Part shown: positions 1 to 5,793 of the stretch, in pieces
How the letters are laid out: the number at the start of each line of letters is the position of its first letter
Numbering within the stretch: the stretch's first letter is position 1
From: Anaerolineales bacterium
GTDB lineage: Bacteria > Chloroflexota > Anaerolineae > 4572-78 > NAK82
DNA: 7,246 nt
Assembly (NCBI GenBank): GCA_024643945.1
Contig: JAHELX010000311.1
Span: 1-7,246, forward strand
Direction: 5' to 3'
Translations under genes and position numbers: made by a program
The notes under the pieces: model-generated
What the model saw: the letters and a program-made list of their open reading frames with translations, nothing else
Databases searched by the model: none
What the model was told of the DNA's origin: nothing

Positions 1-180
1 ACATCAAACGTTTCGCGCATACGGGCGGTGACTTCGCCCGCCAACCGTTCGCGGACGGCTCGGCGTTGGGTATCCTGGTAGAGACGCGCGCTTTCTAAAG
101 CCACACTCAATTGCTCGGCCAATGTTTCCAGCAAGGCAATTTCGTCCTGTGTCCACGCACCGGCGTCATCAGGCTTACGC
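1..180 (-). repeat. Left copy of a diverged direct repeat (GAF paralogue 3' region)
   Basis: Positions 1-180 align without gaps to 6894-7073. A hand count gives about 134 of 180 identical bases (about 74%), best in the first 120. Both copies encode the same protein segment, from L-Y-Q-D-T-Q-R-R through G-E-V and M-R-E-T to D. The repeat reflects gene duplication rather than a mobile element: no terminal inverted repeats or transposase are present. Confidence 0.75.
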
Positions 181-1535
181 GCGCCAATCACACCTATAAC
201 CTGACCACGCGCTTTGATTGGAGTAGTCAGGCTGGTCGCGCCGTCCTCGCCCAGTATTGTCTGCCCTGTCTGTAACGCCGTCCCCATGTCCGGCCGCCAC
301 ACGTCACCAGCCGGGGAGAGAAGATGTTTACTCTTGAGGAAGCCCAAATTAGGTCGGACCTTGAGCAATTCAGCCCAGGCTTCCCGGCTTAATTCGCTAT
401 AAGCGCGACGTTCCGCCTCCAGGGCCTCGCGGGCATCAGCAAAGAGACGTGCGTTGTCGAAAGCCACCGCCACCTGATCGGCCATGATCTGCAGTGCGAC
501 CATGGTGTCCTGGTCAAAGGTACCTGGCTGGGTGCCTTGCACCGTCAGCGCGCCGAGCACCTGGCCGCGCGAGCGCAGAGGCAAGGCCGCCTCAGAACGA
601 GTATCGGGCAGCTCCGCTGTGGCCAGGCGCACGGCATCTTCCGCAGCCTCCAAGGCCACCCGCGCCTGGGCGTGGGCGACACTCCAGCCAACCATCCCCT
701 CGCCGACTTTGATCCGGTGGCCACGCGACAGCATCGCCTGACCAGGTTCGCCAGTGCCAGCGCGTAACACTGCCCACTCGCCGGCCTCGTCCATCAGAAA
801 CAGCCCCACATAGTACAGGTCAAACCGCTCGCGAATCAACTCAACTACCTGCTGGATCAAACGCTCTATGTCCAGAATCGAGGTGGCTGCCCGGCTCACC
901 TCAGCCGAAGCCTCGAGTTGAGTAGATCTCTCCTCCAGTGCGCGCGCGTGAGCTTCCAGCAAAGCGCGACCGGCTTCCAGCTCACGGTTGCTCTCGGCCA
1001 ACTCGCTTGCATTGCGGCGAGCCTCTTTGAATGAATTCTCCAGGCTCGAACTGGACAGCCAGGATATCGCCCCAAGAAGTCCAAAAATGATAGCCACTAC
1101 GGAGTAAAGTGGATAAGAGGCAAGACCGAACACGTATAGGATGACGACTTCTACAGCCGCCAGCAGGATAGACAACCAGGGAGCAGCAACGAGCGGGACC
1201 ACCACCACGGGGACTGCAACCAGCAGAACCACTGGGCTTGTAAGCTCCGTCCGCACGACGTAAGGCGTGCTAAGAGCTACCAGAGCCAAAAACGCATTAG
1301 GCGGCCAGCGATGACCGCGCCGCGTGTACCTATAGAACACACCGAATAGGACCAAACCCAGCAATTCTATAGCCAAAACAGAGAGCCTGGCATATCCAGA
1401 AACAATGTCATGAATTAGAACCAGCAAATCACCAACGCCTAATAGCAGCATAAGTACGATGAGGCGCTGCCCTCTCTGAGCAATCAGTTCGTCCTTCGTC
1501 TGAACACTGAGATATTTTTCAAGACCGCTCTTCAC
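1..1535 (-). CDS. Membrane-anchored GAF-domain protein (3' end outside window)
   Basis: Read on the minus strand, this frame is open from a GTG at 1535 to the window edge, giving 511 residues with no stop. The C-terminus lies outside the window. The start is supported by an AGGAGG Shine-Dalgarno 7 nt upstream. Residues about 24-160 are strongly hydrophobic and make five or six transmembrane helices. Residues about 165-212 are a charged, heptad-like linker, probably a coiled coil (S-E-L-A-E-S-N-R-E-L-E type). A full GAF domain follows at about 213-363, with a V-G-E-G-M-V-G-W core and an A-A-L-P-L-R-S-R-G-Q-V-L-G strand. A second, shortened GAF-like unit spans about 392-485, ending in the helix L-L-E-T-L-A-E-Q-L-S-V-A-L-E-S-A-R-L-Y. 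GAF domains bind small ligands or mediate signalling contacts. No histidine kinase, cyclase or phosphatase output domain is visible. Comparison with the paralogue at the right edge suggests only about 35 more residues, so it may be a sensor without its own output. It starts 35 nt after the diterpene cyclase and may be co-transcribed with it. A regulatory link to the cassette is inference. Confidence 0.85.
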   Translation of the reverse strand, partial: MKSGLEKYLSVQTKDELIAQRGQRLIVLMLLLGVGDLLVLIHDIVSGYARLSVLAIELLGLVLFGVFYRYTRRGHRWPPNAFLALVALSTPYVVRTELTSPVVLLVAVPVVVVPLVAAPWLSILLAAVEVVILYVFGLASYPLYSVVAIIFGLLGAISWLSSSSLENSFKEARRNASELAESNRELEAGRALLEAHARALEERSTQLEASAEVSRAATSILDIERLIQQVVELIRERFDLYYVGLFLMDEAGEWAVLRAGTGEPGQAMLSRGHRIKVGEGMVGWSVAHAQARVALEAAEDAVRLATAELPDTRSEAALPLRSRGQVLGALTVQGTQPGTFDQDTMVALQIMADQVAVAFDNARLFADAREALEAERRAYSELSREAWAELLKVRPNLGFLKSKHLLSPAGDVWRPDMGTALQTGQTILGEDGATSLTTPIKARGQVIGVIGARKPDDAGAWTQDEIALLETLAEQLSVALESARLYQDTQRRAVRERLAGEVTARMRETFD

Positions 1536-1542
1536 AACAATT

Positions 1543-1548
1543 CCTCCT
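1543..1548 (-). promoter_or_regulatory. Ribosome binding site fixing the GTG start of the membrane GAF gene
   Basis: AGGAGG on the minus strand, 7 nt before the GTG at 1535-1533. No ATG in this frame offers comparable spacing, so the GTG is the best start for the 511-residue partial protein. The site lies in the 35-nt gap after the cyclase stop codon. Confidence 0.7.
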
Positions 1549-1570
1549 CGACTGACATTGTGCTCCGCGC

Positions 1571-3043
1571 TTAAGGCTTCGTCATGGCCAGCGCACTGCA
1601 AATCGCGGACTCCACCACCCTGGCTGGGCTGTACAGGCATTTGCCAATCCATAAGGCCGGCATTTCCTCTCTGCAGGCCAGCAACCCCTGCCTGCCCCGG
1701 ACAAAAACCTCTCGGTCCACCGGCTCCATATGGCGGTCATACATGCTCAACGCCTGCAGACAGTAGGCTGTCTCCTCAGCGGTTGGCCTATCGTAATACC
1801 CCCAGCAACCATCGGAGCGCTGGGTGTCCAGGATCCAGCGCACGGCACTGTGGGCCAGGTCGTGATCAATGCTGATCAAGGCGATTACCGCGTGAGCCGT
1901 CGGATAGTAAGGAGAGGCATGCCACTTATCCATCCAGTAATGGCCGTCCACTTGTACACTGCGCAACCAGTTCACCACTTTCCTCACACGAAGTTCGTCT
2001 ACTTCTTTGAGCGCTTCCAGGACATGAATATTGGCGCTCGTACTCGGATCGCGCTCAAATGAGTAACAGATAAAGTGATCTTCCCGCTCGAACTGATAAA
2101 GAGGGCTCGGATCAGGATCAAGGCCAGCTAGTCTCATAACACTGAAGGCTACTGCCGAGTCATCAGCATTTGGAACGGAATGGTTTGAAGAGTGGCCTAC
2201 TCCTCCTCGTCTGTCCCAGAGGGCCTTCACGCTCCTTGCAAGTCGAGTAACTGCTCGATCGCGCACCATTTCGTCAGCGAGGAACAGATTCCACAACGAC
2301 CAGTTTGTCTCAAAGATGTCAAATGGAAACACCTGAGGAGCCTTGCCTCCATAGACTCTGGCCACGCTGGCGATGTAGCGGCGTGCCGCCACGTTGTCCG
2401 GCCATTTGGTGAGGAAGTAAGCGGTGGCAGAAGGGGACACGGCGACACTGCCATTACTCTCTTGAATAAATCTAACTTTCTCCACGTCAAAGTCATCCCC
2501 CATAAACTCCAGGGAAAAAGCCAGGGTGGTATCTCGCGTATAACGCATGTTCCGCGGGATCTTGGCCAGCTTCTCATTTCGCATCCTCTTGTATCGCTCA
2601 AACGCTGACAAGGGAAAAGCGAGTCCGAGTTCTTGCCCATGCTTGAGGAGAGTGGGCAGGATCACCTCAAAGCCAATCGTCTCATGTTCCTGCTCCAATT
2701 GATCGGCTTTTTCCCGGATGTATCTAAGCCCCCTCTCCATAGCACGTACATCCCGGCCATCCACGCTCCACTCGGCCAAAGCCAGAATGGCGGCCAGGGT
2801 CGAGATCACCCGGTCGTGAACGTACTCCACCTCCGCGCCCCAACTGCCATCATGATGTTGATTCTGCCTGAGCCAGTCGAGAGCCTCCGGAAAGGCGGGT
2901 ACACCAATATCGTGCTCCGCCGGGACCCGGGCCAGCCAGGCCGTATCATAGGCAGTAGGCTTCATTAGCCCGCTGCGACCAATACCAATCTCGTTAACGA
3001 TGGAACTCACCATTTGCTCAAGCCTTGGAGCGCCGTCGCCCAT
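1571..3043 (-). CDS. Class II (protonation-type) diterpene cyclase, Rv3377c/Haur_2145-like
   Basis: This 490-residue protein has the hallmarks of bacterial class II diterpene cyclases. These enzymes protonate geranylgeranyl diphosphate and fold it into a bicyclic labdane-, halimane- or clerodane-type diphosphate while keeping the diphosphate group. Near the N-terminus is P-T-A-Y-D-T-A-W-L-A (29-38), a sequence shared with copalyl diphosphate synthases. Terpene-cyclase QW-like repeats occur at Q60-G69 (D-G-S-W-G) and Q408-Y417 (D-G-C-W-G). The catalytic region H-S-V-P-N-A-D-D-S-A (288-297) sits where the D-x-D-D general-acid motif is expected, but the first Asp is Asn (N292). The middle Asp (D294), the proton donor in the family, and D295 are kept. 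There is no class I D-D-x-x-D/NSE domain, and the length fits a single-function beta-gamma enzyme. The ATG at 3043 has a perfect AAGGAGGT upstream. The gene follows the methyltransferase after 99 nt. The product cannot be read from sequence; kolavenyl, halimadienyl and copalyl diphosphate are candidates, with kolavenyl favoured by the cluster's resemblance to Herpetosiphon. Confidence 0.9.
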   Translation of the reverse strand: MGDGAPRLEQMVSSIVNEIGIGRSGLMKPTAYDTAWLARVPAEHDIGVPAFPEALDWLRQNQHHDGSWGAEVEYVHDRVISTLAAILALAEWSVDGRDVRAMERGLRYIREKADQLEQEHETIGFEVILPTLLKHGQELGLAFPLSAFERYKRMRNEKLAKIPRNMRYTRDTTLAFSLEFMGDDFDVEKVRFIQESNGSVAVSPSATAYFLTKWPDNVAARRYIASVARVYGGKAPQVFPFDIFETNWSLWNLFLADEMVRDRAVTRLARSVKALWDRRGGVGHSSNHSVPNADDSAVAFSVMRLAGLDPDPSPLYQFEREDHFICYSFERDPSTSANIHVLEALKEVDELRVRKVVNWLRSVQVDGHYWMDKWHASPYYPTAHAVIALISIDHDLAHSAVRWILDTQRSDGCWGYYDRPTAEETAYCLQALSMYDRHMEPVDREVFVRGRQGLLACREEMPALWIGKCLYSPARVVESAICSALAMTKP

Positions 3044-3047
3044 TCCG

Positions 3048-3055
3048 ACCTCCTT
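3048..3055 (-). promoter_or_regulatory. Strong Shine-Dalgarno of the diterpene cyclase
   Basis: AAGGAGGT on the minus strand, 4 nt from the ATG at 3043-3041. It is a perfect anti-16S match and fixes the start of the cyclase. Confidence 0.75.
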
Positions 3056-3059
3056 CTAC

Positions 3060-3092
3060 AAATTGTCTTGGCAATTTTATGGGTAGATCCCA
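3060..3092. other. Two small inverted repeats upstream of the cyclase gene
   Basis: The 99-nt gap between methyltransferase and cyclase is the longest intergenic stretch inside the cassette. On the plus strand it holds AAATTG-6 nt-CAATTT (3060-3077), immediately followed by TGGG-5 nt-CCCA (3080-3092). The first is a perfect 6-bp dyad just upstream of the cyclase ribosome binding site. It could be an operator half-site pair or a weak RNA hairpin. The stems are short, and no convincing -35/-10 pair or terminator U-tract accompanies them. The dyads are seen directly; any function is a guess. Confidence 0.25.
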
Positions 3093-3142
3093 GTTTACGT
3101 TCCCTGCATCCACTGCCGGACAATTCCCTCAAACGCAACGTA

Positions 3143-3952
3143 TCAAACCTTTGTGCCTTTCACGATAAAACCTGTTAGTGATGCAAGGAATAAACCTTGA
3201 GCATCAAGAAGTTTTAGTTCATTTAACCACTGAATTGCTTCTCCTTCAGAGATGAACCCGTTGGTCTCCATCTTGTTTACTGAGTTTTCTAAACCGAACA
3301 ATAAATTTGCCAGATCATAACTCGGTAAAATCATAGCTGCCGGTGCGACATGTACGTCCAATCCTGACTGCCTAAATAGCCGAGGCAATTGTCGTCCTAT
3401 CCAACCGTTTTGGTGATTTTCATCACACTGGTAATTCATGATCTGCCGGGTAAGTGCCATGTTCGGATGATCTACTAATAGTGTTTCCCAATCGGCTTCC
3501 GCAATGACAACAGAACCGCCTGGTTTCACGACGCGGATCATTTCTTTTAATGCTTTTTCTGGCGATTCCAGATGATGGAACACAGCCGCAGCTCGCGTTG
3601 CGTCAAAACAATTGTCACCGAACTGTGATAGTTCGTGTGCATCCCCCACGTGAAACTCAACCAATGCACCTGCCTTCTCAGCGCGGGCTTTTGCCTCAGC
3701 TATCAATTGCGCGCTGTAGTCAATCCCCACCACTCGACCGTTAGGGCCAACTATCTGGTACAGATTGACAGCATCATCCCCGGTACCACAACCCACATCC
3801 AAAACAGAATCACCTCTTGCTACTTCTAGCATCTCATAAGTCAGCGTTACATAGTCCTGTATAGATTCTAGCCTCTTTTCTCTATCCAGCGCGTAGACAT
3901 AGCGGTCTACCTTGCCTGACCGATCAACGTCCTCCCAACTGGACTTGTGCAT
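3143..3952 (-). CDS. SAM-dependent class I methyltransferase, candidate diterpenoid methyltransferase
   Basis: A 269-residue Rossmann-fold methyltransferase. Motif I is V-L-D-V-G-C-G-T-G (50-58). The acidic residue that binds the SAM ribose is D78 in V-V-G-I-D-Y-S. G103-D104 follows in H-V-G-D-A-H, then F-H-H-L near 125-128 and the post-motif strand R-V-V-K-P-G-G (140-146). This is the UbiE/Methyltransf_11-like layout, with a roughly 110-residue C-terminal part that probably forms the acceptor pocket. The ATG at 3952 is chosen because AGGAGG lies 7 nt upstream; an in-frame ATG at 3994 has no ribosome binding site. In the Herpetosiphon cluster a methyltransferase (Haur_2147) O-methylates kolavelool. 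The same role on the hydroxyl made by the Rv3378c-like enzyme is the natural inference here, but the acceptor cannot be proven from sequence. The gene is markedly AT-richer than its neighbours: by hand count, 3181-3240 is about 33% GC and 3241-3300 about 43%, against roughly 70% at 541-600. That suggests a separate origin. Confidence 0.88.
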   Translation of the reverse strand: MHKSSWEDVDRSGKVDRYVYALDREKRLESIQDYVTLTYEMLEVARGDSVLDVGCGTGDDAVNLYQIVGPNGRVVGIDYSAQLIAEAKARAEKAGALVEFHVGDAHELSQFGDNCFDATRAAAVFHHLESPEKALKEMIRVVKPGGSVVIAEADWETLLVDHPNMALTRQIMNYQCDENHQNGWIGRQLPRLFRQSGLDVHVAPAAMILPSYDLANLLFGLENSVNKMETNGFISEGEAIQWLNELKLLDAQGLFLASLTGFIVKGTKV

Positions 3953-3959
3953 TTTACTT

Positions 3960-3965
3960 CCTCCT
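3960..3965 (-). promoter_or_regulatory. Ribosome binding site deciding the methyltransferase start
   Basis: AGGAGG on the minus strand with 7 nt to the ATG at 3952-3950. It makes this ATG far more likely than the in-frame ATGs at 3994 and 3976, which lack a Shine-Dalgarno. The protein is therefore 269 residues rather than 283. Confidence 0.75.
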
Positions 3966-4025
3966 GAATTGCCCATTTTTCGGGGTCTAGTCATGACTAA
4001 AGCAGCACAAGCCGCCGCCTTTCTA

Positions 4026-5177
4026 TCACGGTTTTCTTCCGCGTGTCAACCGTTTGCTGACCGCCCTCGTGCGCCTCCGAATGGACGCAGAGGACGGCCC
4101 GATTCCCCAACGTGCAAAGGCGTGGATGCCCAGAAGTTCTCCAGGCACAACCGTTACCAACGGTGAAAACATCTCAGACACAGCTTCAACTGGAAAAACC
4201 AGGTCGGCTTGCTCCCTGATTTGGTCGTTACGTGAGGTTGTAACGACGATGACACGCGCCCCCATTTCCTGGCAGCCAGCCATAACTTCCAGTGCTCGTT
4301 CCAGGCTACGATCCAACGGTACAATGAACCACACTTGAGCATCCCCGTCCGGCTGGAGTAGATAAAATTGCTCGTGGGGGAACTCTTCCAGTTCAACACC
4401 ATACACCGGGCGCTGGATCTGCTCGAAGAACTTGGCCTGATAGAAGAGGGCAACCCCATAGCTGGGCCCGGCACCGAGGAAATAGAAATCGCCCTCGTCG
4501 CTCACACTCCAAAGGTATTTGTCCATCTCTGTGCTATAACTCATTGTCCGTTCAACGGCATTGGGGATGGCTTTTATCTCAGCCTTGATCTTTCCCACCC
4601 GTTTGTCATCAAGGTGACCACGGTTCTGGCCAATATGAATCGCAACCCAATACAGCGCGGCGAGGCTGAAACTGTAGTTGCCTAAGATGAGCGCCGCTTG
4701 GTCCACATAATCATTGGTGGCAAGGCCAGGGTCGGTGAACAGGCAGGGGAGTTCCTGTGACATCTGGCTCTCTCCCTGGGCTGTGACGCCGATCACATTA
4801 ACGCCAGCTTTCCTGGCAGCCCTGCCAGCTTCAAGGGTCATATTGACCTCACCACTGCTTGAAATCACGATAACCAGGGAGTCCGGGGGCAGCAACGTGT
4901 AGCGGGCCAATTGCATTGACTCCAAAGCCACAGTAGGGAGTCCGGTAAGTTGCTCGAAGGCATAGCATCCGGATAAGGCAGCAAAGTGAGAATCGCCACA
5001 GCCAGCCAGGTAGATTCTCTCAGGAATGACCTCGCCCACAACATTCCCCAACTGGCTTTGTACACTTTCAATGACTTTTGCCAACATCCCTCCCTGGCGA
5101 CTCAGCCCGGCCAGAGCCAGATTAACGAGTTGTGCTGTGGGTATTTTGAGTAGCTGATCGTATATGTCCTCCGACAT
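4026..5177 (-). CDS. Double SIS-domain sugar-phosphate isomerase/deglycase-like protein
   Basis: A 383-residue protein made of two SIS (sugar isomerase) domains, as in the isomerase half of GlmS and in FrlB/AgaS-type enzymes. The glutamine amidotransferase domain of GlmS is absent. SIS1 covers about 35-185, with the phosphosugar loops A-G-C-G-D-S-H (58-64) and V-I-S-S-S-G-E (104-110). SIS2 covers about 225-355, with F-L-G-A-G-P-S-Y-G (233-241) and a V-E-L-E-E-F-P-H-E-Q-F segment (261-271) where related enzymes carry catalytic Glu/His residues. Likely chemistry is isomerisation, amination or deamination of a 6-phosphosugar; the exact substrate is unknown. It begins 1 nt after the Nudix stop codon, with an AGGGGGA ribosome binding site inside the last Nudix codons, so translational coupling is likely. 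The last 24 residues are unusually Arg/Lys-rich and do not look like a SIS terminus. A +1 shift at a G4 run (4105-4108) would instead give a 35-residue tail ending at 3997. SIS proteins are not part of the described three-gene diterpene pathway, so its role here is open. Confidence 0.85.
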   Translation of the reverse strand: MSEDIYDQLLKIPTAQLVNLALAGLSRQGGMLAKVIESVQSQLGNVVGEVIPERIYLAGCGDSHFAALSGCYAFEQLTGLPTVALESMQLARYTLLPPDSLVIVISSSGEVNMTLEAGRAARKAGVNVIGVTAQGESQMSQELPCLFTDPGLATNDYVDQAALILGNYSFSLAALYWVAIHIGQNRGHLDDKRVGKIKAEIKAIPNAVERTMSYSTEMDKYLWSVSDEGDFYFLGAGPSYGVALFYQAKFFEQIQRPVYGVELEEFPHEQFYLLQPDGDAQVWFIVPLDRSLERALEVMAGCQEMGARVIVVTTSRNDQIREQADLVFPVEAVSEMFSPLVTVVPGELLGIHAFARWGIGPSSASIRRRTRAVSKRLTRGRKP

Positions 5178-5178
5178 T

Positions 5179-5793
5179 CTATTTCCCCCTATTGGTCAGA
5201 GCCTCGCCCACCACCTGATGGGCAATACTTCTAAACATCCCCCAGGCTGCCAGGTCGTGGAACTCGCCGCTCGACCCTAACAGCCTGCGCCAGCGGCGTG
5301 CTATCTCCAGCAGTTCTCCGGGCGCGACGGCTTTGAAATCCAGGATCTTTTCCCCGCCGGTCACCACTGGATGGTCTCCACTCTTCTCTTCGAGGAGGAA
5401 GACATAGGAGACAAAGCCTGGCACCTGCAGGTGATCATCTGGCGCCAAAACAGGCACATATCGGATCACAGCCAGGAAGCGTTGAAGCCGCGTCTCAAAA
5501 CCTGTTTCTTCCTGCAATTCACGCCACAACGCCGCCGATATCCCCTCATGGTGCCGGATGCCGCCGGTCGGCAGGCTGTAGAGTCTCTGGGGAAACCCCT
5601 CCTTGGTCATCACCCACACCAGCCCATCCATAGCCCGGCGTATGACCATCACCACCTCGCTCGTGCGCTCCGAGAAGAAGTCGCGAACCATGCTTGCGTC
5701 GAGCCCAGGGGCAACGCTGATCTGTTTTACGATAAGCCTTGGCTGGCCCCAACGCTGGGCCAGGATCTCCACCTCTTCACTGCGCCGTGTCAT
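5179..5793 (-). CDS. Nudix hydrolase
   Basis: A 204-residue protein with a perfect Nudix box at residues 77-99: G77, E83, the R91-E92-L93 and E95-E96 metal-binding cluster, then T-G-F (97-99). This matches G-x5-E-x7-R-E-U-x-E-E-x-G-U. Nudix enzymes cleave a nucleoside diphosphate or other diphosphate linked to a variable group, using Mg2+ or Mn2+. It is not a type I isopentenyl diphosphate isomerase, although that is also a Nudix fold, because the IDI active-site Cys region is absent. The box is preceded by an N-terminal extension of about 45 residues. The ATG overlaps the TGA of the Rv3378c-like gene (ATGA), and a repeated GGAGGAGGAGG Shine-Dalgarno is built into that gene's final codons. 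The two are therefore almost certainly coupled. In a terpenoid operon, candidate substrates are a prenyl or bicyclic diterpenyl diphosphate, or a nucleotide or sugar-nucleotide linked to the SIS step. This is inference; housekeeping activity is the alternative. Confidence 0.9.
   Translation of the reverse strand: MTRRSEEVEILAQRWGQPRLIVKQISVAPGLDASMVRDFFSERTSEVVMVIRRAMDGLVWVMTKEGFPQRLYSLPTGGIRHHEGISAALWRELQEETGFETRLQRFLAVIRYVPVLAPDDHLQVPGFVSYVFLLEEKSGDHPVVTGGEKILDFKAVAPGELLEIARRWRRLLGSSGEFHDLAAWGMFRSIAHQVVGEALTNRGK
5184..5190 (-). promoter_or_regulatory. Ribosome binding site of the SIS gene, inside the Nudix 3' end
   Basis: AGGGGGA on the minus strand, about 7 nt before the ATG at 5177. It lies within the last codons of the Nudix gene and is an imperfect Shine-Dalgarno. 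With the 1-nt gap between the two genes it points to reinitiation or coupled translation. Confidence 0.5.

Noticed and set aside
484..767. Several overlapping plus-strand open frames of 70 to 85 codons.
   Set aside because: They lie antisense to the GC-rich GAF coding region. They have no recognisable domains and are shadows of it.
1533..1559. Tiny frame ATG...TGA (about 8 codons) just before the membrane GAF gene, overlapping its GTG start.
   Set aside because: It has no ribosome binding site of its own, and it spans the Shine-Dalgarno of the real gene; it is most likely chance.
2192..2968. Plus-strand open frames of 111 and 138 codons opposite the cyclase.
   Set aside because: The minus strand encodes a clear terpene cyclase. 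The opposing frames have no motifs or ribosome binding sites.
3953..3994. Upstream in-frame ATGs (3994 and 3976) as the methyltransferase start, giving up to 283 residues.
   Set aside because: Neither has a Shine-Dalgarno, while the ATG at 3952 has AGGAGG at 7 nt. The extra 14 residues look like translated leader sequence.
4026..5177. SIS protein as a complete GlmS (glucosamine-6-phosphate synthase).
   Set aside because: There is no N-terminal glutamine amidotransferase domain with its Cys nucleophile; only the two SIS domains are present.
5179..5793. Nudix protein as a type I isopentenyl diphosphate isomerase, attractive in a terpene operon.
   Set aside because: The Nudix box is a canonical hydrolase type, and the Cys-containing active-site region of that isomerase is absent.
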